Assembly (NCBI GenBank): GCA_964596375.1
Contig: CAZQTO010000093.1
Location: 1 to 8,813 of the forward strand
Direction of reading: 5' to 3'
DNA: 8,813 bases
Origin: UBA1543 sp964596375
GTDB lineage: Bacteria > Pseudomonadota > Zetaproteobacteria > Mariprofundales > Mariprofundaceae
The notes beneath the pieces are model-generated. The model was not told the DNA's origin. It ran no database searches and was given only the letters and a program-made list of their open reading frames with translations. The translations under genes and the position numbers were made by a program. Positions 1 to 7,386 of this stretch are shown here, piece after piece. The number at the start of each line of letters is the position of its first letter. The first letter of the stretch is position 1.

Positions 1-1416
1 GCTGATGCTAATGGGGTTTTTCTCGTTAAAGATGAAGACCTGTTGGACGAAGTGACTGATCTTGTCGAATGGCCTTGTGTCGTTGCTGCCCGTTATGATG
101 AAGGCTTTCTGCGTCTGCCGTCCGAGGTAAGCCGCATCGAATTAAAGAATCATCAGCGTTGCTTTTCATCTCAGGAAAAAGATGGTGGTAGAAGCAACTG
201 CTTTTTCACAGTTGCTAATATCGAGTCTAAAAATCCGTCTGCAGTGGCACATGGTAACGTCCGAGTAGTAAATGCCCGGTTGGCTGATGCAGCGTTTTAC
301 TATGATCGCGATCCAAAAGAATCGTTGGAAGATAGAGTAGAAAAACTTAACCAAGTCGTTTTTCAAGATGGTTTGGGAATGGTCGGTGATCAAGTCGCTC
401 GATTAAGAGTCTTGGCGCGTCGCATTGCCAGTTGCACTGAGGCTGCTGATTTGGAGACAACATCAGTTGCTGCGTATTTATGCAAGTCAGACTTAACAAC
501 CGGGCTAGTAGGTGAATTCCCTGAACTCCAAGGTTATATGGGTGGGCAGTACGCACGTTTGGAAAAGCGCCCTGATGCTGTTGCTGAAGCAATCGAAAAA
601 CATTACGAGGGTAGCGGCAGTCTTGAGGCCCGCGCTATTTGCATAGCCGAAAACATCGACAAGCTTCTTGGCTACTTCCAGATCGGGAAAATCCCGACAG
701 CGAGCGCAGATCCGTTTGCTCTCAGGAGATCAGCAATCAAATTGATCGAGTTGTTGTCTACGGACAAATTTATTCGTGAAGGAAAGCCTGCACTATCTAC
801 ACTAGACAATCCGACGCACATTTCTTTAAAGGAACTGATTCGTCTTTCGGCCAGACAATGGAATGAACAACGTATTACGGTTGAAATATCTCCAGAAACG
901 GAAAAAGCCGTCTATACATTTATTGTCGAACGCTTGTTGAACTACGACTGGGGCCTGTCTTATTCGAAACAATCTATTGAGGCAGCGCTTGAAAGCAGTG
1001 TTGATCGCCCGCTTTATCAAGTCATGGAAATTGCTCGCATTCTTTCCTCTTTCTCGAATTCAGAGGCGGGCCAAGCTGCTGCTGCGGCCAACAAGCGTAT
1101 CGTGAATATTCTGAAGAAGGTCGAATCGGTGCCGGACGAGGTCAACGAAGCTCTCTTCGCGGAGCCTGCGGAAAAGGCACTATTCGAAGCCATAGGAATT
1201 TTCAATGATAAAGCCCGCCATGAAGTACAAACTAATGGTGAGTTGGAGCCTGAGGATAACTTGGCGCTCTTGGCCGAATTGCGCGAACCGGTGGACCGCT
1301 GCTTCGACGATGTCATGGTGATGGCTGAAGATGAAGCTGTGCGAGCCAACCGGCTGGCCCTGCTCACCCGCCTGCGCGGGCTCTTCCTTAAACTGGCGGA
1401 CATATCCCGACTTTGA
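1..1416 (+). CDS. glyS: Glycyl-tRNA synthetase beta subunit (5'-truncated by window edge)
   Basis: This is the C-terminal 471 residues of the beta subunit of the heterotetrameric (alpha2beta2) bacterial GlyRS, which works with GlyQ in the cytoplasm to charge tRNA-Gly. The frame is open from base 1, so the gene enters from the left. The family is usually about 690 residues, so roughly 220 N-terminal residues lie outside. Family blocks visible, numbered from the window edge: LVEWP near residue 21, VANIESK near 66, RLADAAFYYDRD at 93-104, KSDLTTGLVGEFPELQGYMG at 162-181, DPFALRRSA at 237-245, and the closing FLKLADISRL, which matches the usual FLRVADISLL ending. Most of the gene is AT-richer than its neighbours and uses AGA, TTA and CTA codons that are almost absent downstream. 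The final ~150 bases return to the GC-rich style. Its TGA stop overlaps the start of the next gene. glyQ would be expected upstream. The identification is secure. Confidence 0.97.
   Translation, partial: ADANGVFLVKDEDLLDEVTDLVEWPCVVAARYDEGFLRLPSEVSRIELKNHQRCFSSQEKDGGRSNCFFTVANIESKNPSAVAHGNVRVVNARLADAAFYYDRDPKESLEDRVEKLNQVVFQDGLGMVGDQVARLRVLARRIASCTEAADLETTSVAAYLCKSDLTTGLVGEFPELQGYMGGQYARLEKRPDAVAEAIEKHYEGSGSLEARAICIAENIDKLLGYFQIGKIPTASADPFALRRSAIKLIELLSTDKFIREGKPALSTLDNPTHISLKELIRLSARQWNEQRITVEISPETEKAVYTFIVERLLNYDWGLSYSKQSIEAALESSVDRPLYQVMEIARILSSFSNSEAGQAAAAANKRIVNILKKVESVPDEVNEALFAEPAEKALFEAIGIFNDKARHEVQTNGELEPEDNLALLAELREPVDRCFDDVMVMAEDEAVRANRLALLTRLRGLFLKLADISRL
1395..1400 (+). promoter_or_regulatory. 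Weak ribosome binding site for the fetB-like gene
   Basis: GGCGGA lies inside the end of glyS, 12 bases before the TTG start at 1413. The match to a Shine-Dalgarno sequence is poor and the spacing is long. Together with the overlapping stop and start, this suggests translation by reinitiation from glyS rather than independent ribosome recruitment. Confidence 0.35.
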
Positions 1417-2096
1417 GCGCCCTGCCGGACGCCGATACGCTGACCGGCCTGTTGGCCGCATGGCTGCTGCTTTTCGGAGCTGCGGCATGGGCATGGCGCG
1501 AAAAGCTCGATCTGGGCAAGCGCATGCTGCTGGCCAGCCTGCGCGGCCTGGTGCAACTGCTGGTGCTGGCCTTCGTACTGCACTGGATCTTTGATATCCG
1601 TTCGCACTGGGCACAGGCCTTGCTCGTGCTGGCTTTCTGCATTCTCGCTGCAAGAACCTCGGCCGCGCATCACAGCACGCCTAAACAGGCATGGTTGGCG
1701 GCCAGTGTCGGTCTGGCAGCGGCTTGCACTGTCACCCTGCCCTGGCTGGCGTTTTCCGGCGCCATCGATGCCGATACCCGCACCCTGATTCCGCTGGGCA
1801 GCATGATTGCCGCCAACGGTATGAACACGATTTCCCTGATGTTTCATCGCATGGGCGATTCCGGAACAGCCATGGCCGGGTTGCGTCAGGCCATGATCCC
1901 ACCGGTGGACACGCTGCGTGTGGCAGGGCTGGTGCATATGCCGGGCATCTTCGTCGGCATGGTTCTGGCCGGTGCTGCCCCGCTGGCTGCGGCCAGCGCA
2001 CAGCTGGTGGTACTTTACATGATCGTCACCTCAAGTTTTACTGCGTGTATGGTGAGCTTTCTCATGCTGAATCATCTGAATAAGGCACAGGCCTGA
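1413..2096 (+). CDS. UPF0014 / FetB-like membrane permease subunit
   Basis: This 227-residue, very hydrophobic inner-membrane protein resembles the UPF0014 family. That family includes E. coli FetB (YbbM), the permease of the FetAB exporter linked to iron efflux. About seven membrane segments are visible: roughly 9-28, 44-62, 66-80, 93-115, 124-145, 171-190 and 194-219. Family-like blocks are REKLDLGKRMLLASLRGLVQ (29-48), IPLGSMIAANGMN (126-138) and IPPVDTLRVAGLVHMPGIF (162-180). An in-frame TAA at 1389-1391 means the ORF can only start after it. TTG at 1413 is the only reasonable start and overlaps the glyS stop as TTGA; the first ATG (residue 38) would remove the first membrane segment. E. 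coli FetB, as I recall it, is 259 residues. Most of the difference is a gap of about 22 residues between residues 144 and 160, in the cytoplasmic loop expected to dock on the ATPase. No ATP-binding subunit is present in the window. The family call is good; the substrate is unknown. Confidence 0.82.
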   Translation: MSALPDADTLTGLLAAWLLLFGAAAWAWREKLDLGKRMLLASLRGLVQLLVLAFVLHWIFDIRSHWAQALLVLAFCILAARTSAAHHSTPKQAWLAASVGLAAACTVTLPWLAFSGAIDADTRTLIPLGSMIAANGMNTISLMFHRMGDSGTAMAGLRQAMIPPVDTLRVAGLVHMPGIFVGMVLAGAAPLAAASAQLVVLYMIVTSSFTACMVSFLMLNHLNKAQA

Positions 2097-2100
2097 CGAT

Positions 2101-5100
2101 ATGCGATTGAAACGTATCGAACTGGCCGGCTTCAAATCCTTCGTCGACCCGGTGAAGGTGGAGCTTGCCGAGGGTATTACCGCCATCATCGGCCCCAACG
2201 GCTGCGGCAAATCGAACATCGTGGATGCCATTCGCTGGGTGCTGGGCGAACATTCGGCGCGTCAGTTGCGCGGCGGAGTGATGGACGACCTGATTTTCCA
2301 GGGCTCCGAGACCCGCCCTCCGGTTGGTGTGTGCGATGTGGAGCTGACCTTCGCCGTGCAGCAGGGAAAACTGCCCAGCCCGTATCATGAGATGGAAGAG
2401 GTCAGCATCCGCCGCCGCTTGACCCGTGAAGGCGGCTCGGATGCATTCATCAACGGCAAGATGGTTCGCCTGAAGGATGTGGTCGATCTGTTCCTCGACA
2501 CAGGCATTTCCACCCGCGCCTACGCCATCATCGAGCAGGGCTCGATCTCGCGCATGGTTTCGGCCAAGCCGGAAGAGCGTCGCGCCATGCTCGAGGAGGC
2601 GGCCGGTGTCATGAAATACCGCCATCGCCGTCGCGAGGCCGAGCGCCGCATGCAGGATACGCGGGCCAATCTGGAGCGGGTGATGGACCTGCTGGAAGAG
2701 GTCCGTACCCAGTGCCGCAGCCTGAAAGCGCAGGCCGGTCGTGCCGAGCGCTTCAGAAAGCTGCAAAACGAATGGGAAGAGACCAAGGCGCTGTCGCTGG
2801 GCATTCGCCTGCGCCAACATCGCCGTCGCTGCGAAAAGGAAATTGCGGAACTTAAGACTGCAGCGCAGGCCGAAGAGGAAATCGCCCGCTTGCACGGGGC
2901 AGGCGAGCGACAGTTGGATGAGGCACGCCAGAAGCTGGTGGCACATGAGGAAGTTGCGCAGGGCGTGCAGGACAGACTGCGCGCTGCCGAAATGCAGCGT
3001 GCCGAGATGCAGCGTCAGGCTGAACAACTGGCTGGCGAACGCAGACTGCTCGAAGAGCGTCGCAAGAGTACGGCATCGCGCCACGATGAAAGTCTGAAGC
3101 GCAGTGAGCAGCTGGCGTCCGAACTGGCAGCATTGCAACAGCGCATCGAGGAGCAGAGCGATACGCCGCTGATCGAAGCCCTGGAGAATGCCGAGCGTGA
3201 TGCTGCAGCAGCACAGCACAGGCATGAAGCAGAGCGCGCCGAGCGCGACCGCCTGCTGGGCGAATTCGAGCGCTTGCGCAGCCAGCATGCCGATGCCGAA
3301 CAGCGTCGTGAGCAGGCAGAGATCAGCCTCGGACGATTGCAGGAGCGGCAGCACCTGCTCAGCGGTCGGGAAACGGAAATCAGGGAGCAGATGGATGCGG
3401 CCAGAATAAAGGCTGTAGAACTTGATGCGGCCGTGCAGGCTGATGCGGAGCTTGTCCGGAAAGCCGGGGAAAGCCTCGATAAGGCACAGCAGGAACTCGA
3501 TGAGATTCGCCGGCAGCGCAATGCACTCGAAGAGGAACTGAATGTCCGCCACGGTGAGGCTCGCAGGCTGAATGGCGATATCGAGGCCCTGAAGGGTCGC
3601 GCCGAAGCGGGCGGCATTGATGCCGATTTGAAGCGGCAATGGCGTGACATGGGTGCTGTGTGGGTGGATGAATCCCTGCAGGTGGGTGAGGGGCTCGATC
3701 TGGCGGTGACCGCAGCCCTGCGCGGCCAGGACGGGGATGCGCAATTGCCCGGCGGGGCAAATATTGATTCGCTGCGGCAGGTTCTCAGTGAAAGCCGTGA
3801 ACTACCGGCGGCTTTTCATACCGGCAGTGCGCAGGAAAACATTCCGGGCAGCCTGGCCGAGGCACTGGGGCTTGATCCGGGACACCCTTTGTTTGCCATG
3901 TTTGCCACTGTTCTCTTGCTTGATGATATTGCCGCTGCATCTGGCGCATTGCACAGCGAAGCACGCGCCTTCGCTGCTGTCAGCCGTGATGGTTGGCGTA
4001 TGGAGCGCGGAGGCTGGCTGGTTCCGCCGGCGCATCAGTCCGCCGCCCGCCGTCTGGGTGCGCAACGCGAGCTGCGTGATAAAACGGCACAGCTGGAGAA
4101 AGCCGCTGTTGCGCTGACTGCCGCAGAGCAGCAGTTCGCCGATTGCGAGAGCAGTCTCGCCGGGCAACAACAGGCATGGCAGCAGGCCCATCTTGCAGCC
4201 ACACAGGCACAAAGCGACAGCCAGTCGCGGCAGGCGGAGAGCGCACGCACGCATGCCGAGATCGAGTCGCTGCAGACTCACCTGCAACGCCTGCAAGGCG
4301 AAAATCAGGAGCTGGTACAGCAACGAGAGAACCTGAGCAAGCAAGCCGGCGGCGAAGCCATTCCCGATCCTGCGCAGCTTCATCAGGCGGAGCAGTTGCT
4401 TGCGGAAAAGGGTACTGCCGAGCAGACAGCCCGTCAGCAACTTGATCAGTCGCGTAACAGCCGGGCTGCAGCCGCGCAGGCCCTGGCCCTGCATCGGCAG
4501 GCTGTAGACAATCTGCAACGCGAACGCCAACGCCTGCAGCAGGAGTCTGATGGCCTGGCATCCCGCATCAATCAGGACAAGGACGCACTGCTTGGTCTGG
4601 CCGGGGAGATCGAACAGGCTGCCCAGCATGTGCAGATGGATGAGCAGTTGCGTGAAGCCGCTGAGGCCGTGGAAGGCATGCACCGCGAACTCAACGAGGT
4701 GCGCAAGCTCGGGCACGATTTACAGCAGGCAGCACTGGAGGCCGAACGACAGGAGCATCGGCTGCGCGCCCAGCGACAGGACAGAAGCAATCAGCGGCAA
4801 CAGCGCGAAGTGGCCTTGGCCTCTGAAACGGCGCGACTTGAGGACATGGAGCAGGAAATCGTGAACCGCTGCCGGCAGAGCGGCGATGCCCTGATCGGAA
4901 AGCTCGAGGCCATGCAGGAAGAGGTTGATGAATCTGCTGTTCTGGCCCGGGCCGGCGAACTCGAAGAGCGCATGAATCGTTTCGGCCCGGTAAATCTGCT
5001 GGCCATCGAGGAATATGAGCAGGCCGCCGAACGCGAGCAGTTTTTGGCCACGCAGGCAGCCGATCTGGACAGTAGCCTGACAACGCTTGCCGAGACCATT

Positions 5101-5601
5101 AGTCGCATCGATCGCACCACGCGGCAGCGTTTCAAGGAAACCTTCGATCAGGCCAACGCCTATTTCAAGCAGACTTTCCCGCGCCTGTTCGGTGGAGGAC
5201 GAGCCGAGTTGCGTCTGGATTCGGAGGATCTGCAAACTGCCGGCGTGGAGATTATTGCCCAACCTCCCGGCAAACGCCTGCAGGATATTGATCTGCTGTC
5301 CGGCGGCGAAAAGGCTCTGACCGCGGTGGCGCTGGTTTTCTCTATTTTCCGCATCAAGCCGGCCCCGTTTTGCATTCTCGATGAGGTGGATGCGCCACTG
5401 GACGACGCCAATGTCGGCCGTTTCGGCGAGATGGTGCAGGAATTCTGCTCCGACGTGCAGTTTCTCAATATCACGCACAACAAGGTCAGCATGCAGATGG
5501 CAGGGCGCATTATCGGCGTTTCGATGCCTGAGCCCGGCGTGTCGCGCATCGTCGGCGTGGACCTTGAGGCCATGGAATCCGCCGGGCAACCGGGGATCTG
5601 A
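2101..5601 (+). CDS. smc: Chromosome partition/condensin protein SMC
   Basis: This complete SMC ATPase of 1166 residues is the core of the SMC-ScpAB condensin that organises and helps segregate the chromosome. The N-terminal head has the opening MRLKRIELAGFKSF, Walker A GPNGCGKS at 31-38, a conserved arginine-finger candidate R57 (LRGG) and YAIIEQGSI near 141. Coiled-coil arms rich in E, Q, R and A run from about 170-505 and 650-955, nearly equal in length. The hinge lies between, about 515-643, and ends with DGWRMERGGWLVPP, which resembles gamma-proteobacterial hinges more than the Bacillus type. The C-terminal head begins near RFGPVNLLAIEEYE (960-973), with the ABC signature LSGGEK at 1066-1071, Walker B ILDE at 1092-1095 and D-loop D1097. 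All catalytic motifs are intact. The start lies 4 bases after the permease stop with no strong Shine-Dalgarno sequence (AAGG sits 15 bases upstream), so coupled translation is likely. scpA and scpB are not in the window. Confidence 0.97.
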   Translation: MRLKRIELAGFKSFVDPVKVELAEGITAIIGPNGCGKSNIVDAIRWVLGEHSARQLRGGVMDDLIFQGSETRPPVGVCDVELTFAVQQGKLPSPYHEMEEVSIRRRLTREGGSDAFINGKMVRLKDVVDLFLDTGISTRAYAIIEQGSISRMVSAKPEERRAMLEEAAGVMKYRHRRREAERRMQDTRANLERVMDLLEEVRTQCRSLKAQAGRAERFRKLQNEWEETKALSLGIRLRQHRRRCEKEIAELKTAAQAEEEIARLHGAGERQLDEARQKLVAHEEVAQGVQDRLRAAEMQRAEMQRQAEQLAGERRLLEERRKSTASRHDESLKRSEQLASELAALQQRIEEQSDTPLIEALENAERDAAAAQHRHEAERAERDRLLGEFERLRSQHADAEQRREQAEISLGRLQERQHLLSGRETEIREQMDAARIKAVELDAAVQADAELVRKAGESLDKAQQELDEIRRQRNALEEELNVRHGEARRLNGDIEALKGRAEAGGIDADLKRQWRDMGAVWVDESLQVGEGLDLAVTAALRGQDGDAQLPGGANIDSLRQVLSESRELPAAFHTGSAQENIPGSLAEALGLDPGHPLFAMFATVLLLDDIAAASGALHSEARAFAAVSRDGWRMERGGWLVPPAHQSAARRLGAQRELRDKTAQLEKAAVALTAAEQQFADCESSLAGQQQAWQQAHLAATQAQSDSQSRQAESARTHAEIESLQTHLQRLQGENQELVQQRENLSKQAGGEAIPDPAQLHQAEQLLAEKGTAEQTARQQLDQSRNSRAAAAQALALHRQAVDNLQRERQRLQQESDGLASRINQDKDALLGLAGEIEQAAQHVQMDEQLREAAEAVEGMHRELNEVRKLGHDLQQAALEAERQEHRLRAQRQDRSNQRQQREVALASETARLEDMEQEIVNRCRQSGDALIGKLEAMQEEVDESAVLARAGELEERMNRFGPVNLLAIEEYEQAAEREQFLATQAADLDSSLTTLAETISRIDRTTRQRFKETFDQANAYFKQTFPRLFGGGRAELRLDSEDLQTAGVEIIAQPPGKRLQDIDLLSGGEKALTAVALVFSIFRIKPAPFCILDEVDAPLDDANVGRFGEMVQEFCSDVQFLNITHNKVSMQMAGRIIGVSMPEPGVSRIVGVDLEAMESAGQPGI
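2986..3015 (+). repeat. 15-bp tandem duplication inside the smc coiled coil
   Basis: GCCGAAATGCAGCGT (2986-3000) is followed at once by GCCGAGATGCAGCGT (3001-3015), differing at one base. The result is AEMQR-AEMQR in the N-terminal coiled-coil arm. A 5-residue insertion is not a whole heptad, so it would shift the coil register locally. It looks like a small slippage duplication that has acquired one synonymous change (GAA to GAG). Confidence 0.75.
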
Positions 5602-5613
5602 ATCAGGGGAGGT

Positions 5614-5631
5614 TCGCCCGAAGGGGGGCGA
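5614..5631 (+). terminator. Small GC-rich hairpin in the convergent gap (weak terminator candidate)
   Basis: TCGCCC (5614-5619) can pair with GGGCGA (5626-5631) around a 6-base loop, 13 bases after the smc stop. A run of five T occurs at 5644-5648, about 12 bases beyond the stem, so this is not a classical intrinsic terminator. On the minus strand no T-run follows. Position between converging genes makes a termination role plausible but unproven. Confidence 0.25.
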
Positions 5632-5637
5632 CAATAG

Positions 5638-7344
5638 CTACGATTTTTCTGAAAGGGTGTCCGAGTAGTAAACCAAGGCGTTGCCGCCTTCCTTTTTGGC
5701 CTGATACATGGCGTTATCGGATTTGGCGATAAGCGTATCAATATCATCTCCATCGTCCGGAAAAAGGCTGATGCCGATGCTGCCGCCGACAGACATGCAG
5801 CCGCCTTTCAGTTCAAGATCCAGAGACAGCGAATCAATCACTTTTCGGGCGACCAATGCAGCATCGCTGCTGTTGTGCAGCTCTGTCAGAATAAGGGTGA
5901 ATTCATCTCCGCCAATACGTGCGGCCGTATCCACTTCGCGGACGCATGCGTGTAATCGATTTGCCACTTCCTTTAACGCACTGTCGCCAGCCTCGTGGCC
6001 AAACGTATCGTTAATCAGCTTGAAGCGATCCAGGTCAATAAACAGCAAAGCAAGTTTGTGTTTTCCACGCCGTGCCTGCGCCAGGCCCTGTTCGAGGCGG
6101 TCTATGAACATGGTCCGGTTCGGCAACTGGGTTAGTGTATCGTAATGCGCCATTTGCTGGAGTTTTTCCGCCGCCGAGTGTCGTTCAATGGCGATCCCCG
6201 TCAGATGGGCCGCCCAATGCAACAAATCATTCTCCTTTGCATCCGGTTTTCGCGGTGCTGTGAAATACAGCGCAAAGGTGCCCAGCACCTCGGATGCTGC
6301 GTTGCGAATAGGTATGGACCAGCAGGCTCGCAAGCCGAGCGACAGGGCCAGGTCTTTAAAATCAGCCCACAAAGGGTCGTTTGCGATATCCTCGACAATC
6401 ACGGTGGCATTTCTGTAGGCCGCTGTGCCGCATGATCCGGCAGAGGGGCCAATGGCAATGCCGTTGTCGATGGCGGCGACATATTCATCCGGCAGGTTGG
6501 GAGCAGAAGCATTATGCAGATCTTTGCCTGCTTCATCGAGCAGCAGTATGGAGCTGGTGGCTAAAGGGATTTCCTTTTCAATGGCCATATTGATGGCACC
6601 CAGCACAGCGGAAAGAGGAAAGCTGGTTGCCAGCATCTCCAGGATGTCGTTGCTTCTCCGTGTTCTGTCCTCGCTCTCTTTTCGGGCGGTAATCTCCTGT
6701 TTCATCTCGGCTAGCAGGCCGACATTCTTGAAGCGCAGGCGGAATGATTCGGTCACAACATGGTTCAGATTTCGTGCGATAAAGATAAGCGACAATGTAT
6801 ATAAGGAAAGAAGCAGTCCCATGGCGGAGGCAATGGCCGTGTGCTGCATGAAAAGCCAGATGACAACTGGAAGCCCGGCAGGAATGCAGAACATTACATA
6901 GGCAAGCATGATGGCTGAGAGGGTCTGGGTGGCTCCGGCCATCACACCGCCAAGGACGAAACACACCAACAACTGATAGCCAATAGAATCGGCTGGCATC
7001 AGCCATACGCCGGCAGATCCCCACACCAGACCGGCGAGGGTCGCACCGACGATAAACCTTGATAACCAGACCTGTGTAGCGGCACCTTCCGGCTGCGACT
7101 TCTTATACATGAAAACAAGCCATAAGCGGCTGAAGGACAGCATCACCAGCGCGCTTGCCCATAGCAGGAGGATGGTATGAGAAGTCTCGCCCCATAGGGC
7201 ATAGACAAGAATCGCAGCCACAGCCAGAGAACTGAGAATACTTGCCGGCAACGCCCAATATAACAGGCGAACCTGTTCAGTACGCATCTTACTTTGTTGT
7301 GTGTATTCAGAATTGACTGATGCAGGAGAGTTTGGCTTGCTCAA
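5638..7344 (-). CDS. Membrane-anchored GAF-GGDEF diguanylate cyclase
   Basis: This 568-residue protein is predicted to make the second messenger c-di-GMP from two GTP at the inner membrane. The N-terminal half has six predicted membrane segments (about 28-50, 56-79, 95-116, 120-144, 145-166, 168-193), followed by a charged helical linker to about 235. A GAF domain follows (about 236-388) with the typical blocks GPSAGSCGTAAYRN (299-312), DIANDPLW (319-326) and GLRACWSIPI (337-346). The GGDEF domain (about 398-563) has FIDLDRFKLINDTFGH (435-450) with metal-binding candidate D437 and N445, the active-site GGDEF at 478-482, and an inhibitory-site RxxD (R469, D472) exactly five residues before it. 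The enzyme therefore looks active and product-inhibited. No EAL domain is present. The start is TTG at 7344: a good AAGGAGA lies upstream, and the in-frame ATG at 7380 is followed by a stop after two more codons. The gene points towards smc and stands alone on this strand. What the membrane and GAF parts sense is unknown. Confidence 0.95.
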   Translation of the reverse strand: MSKPNSPASVNSEYTQQSKMRTEQVRLLYWALPASILSSLAVAAILVYALWGETSHTILLLWASALVMLSFSRLWLVFMYKKSQPEGAATQVWLSRFIVGATLAGLVWGSAGVWLMPADSIGYQLLVCFVLGGVMAGATQTLSAIMLAYVMFCIPAGLPVVIWLFMQHTAIASAMGLLLSLYTLSLIFIARNLNHVVTESFRLRFKNVGLLAEMKQEITARKESEDRTRRSNDILEMLATSFPLSAVLGAINMAIEKEIPLATSSILLLDEAGKDLHNASAPNLPDEYVAAIDNGIAIGPSAGSCGTAAYRNATVIVEDIANDPLWADFKDLALSLGLRACWSIPIRNAASEVLGTFALYFTAPRKPDAKENDLLHWAAHLTGIAIERHSAAEKLQQMAHYDTLTQLPNRTMFIDRLEQGLAQARRGKHKLALLFIDLDRFKLINDTFGHEAGDSALKEVANRLHACVREVDTAARIGGDEFTLILTELHNSSDAALVARKVIDSLSLDLELKGGCMSVGGSIGISLFPDDGDDIDTLIAKSDNAMYQAKKEGGNALVYYSDTLSEKS

Positions 7345-7381
7345 GATGCTCTTATCTCCTTATTCCAGTCAGATAAGCATC
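7345..7381 (-). promoter_or_regulatory. Leader hairpin next to the cyclase start codon
   Basis: On the plus strand GATGCTCTTATCT (7345-7357) is complementary to AGATAAGCATC (7371-7381), giving 11 base pairs with a 2-base bulge and a 13-base loop. In the minus-strand mRNA the 3' arm ends directly against the UUG start. The Shine-Dalgarno AAGGAGA lies half in the loop and half in the stem. The 5' arm starts where the predicted transcript would start. Its arrangement suggests control of translation initiation or mRNA 5'-end protection; this is inference from pairing alone. Confidence 0.5.
7355..7361 (-). promoter_or_regulatory. Ribosome binding site of the diguanylate cyclase
   Basis: The minus strand reads AAGGAGA, with 10 bases between it and the TTG start at 7344. 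It is the best Shine-Dalgarno match I found in the window, and it decides the non-ATG start. It overlaps the leader hairpin. Confidence 0.75.
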
Positions 7382-7386
7382 ATTGA

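Noticed and set aside
1017..1937. A 306-codon minus-strand open frame across the glyS/permease junction
   Set aside because: Both plus-strand genes here are recognisable by family motifs; the antisense product is histidine-, glutamine- and serine-rich with no family resemblance.
2062..3744. A 560-codon open frame on the minus strand, antisense to the 5' half of smc
   Set aside because: It lies wholly opposite the permease end and smc, its translation (rich in L, H, Q, C, R) resembles no family, and long antisense frames are expected opposite GC-rich, coiled-coil coding sequence with strong codon bias.
3802..4716. A 304-codon minus-strand open frame inside smc
   Set aside because: Same explanation: an antisense shadow of the coiled coil, with low-complexity leucine- and glutamine-rich translation and no convincing start context.
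4720..5634. A 304-codon minus-strand open frame over the end of smc that could be read as continuing from the cyclase strand
   Set aside because: It is antisense to the conserved SMC C-terminal head, whose Walker B and signature motifs prove the plus-strand reading. It shows no recognisable domain.
7372..7380. ATG at 7380 on the minus strand in frame with the diguanylate cyclase, as a possible start
   Set aside because: It is followed by an in-frame TGA after two codons, so it cannot encode the protein; at best it is a three-codon leader peptide, for which there is no ribosome binding site evidence.
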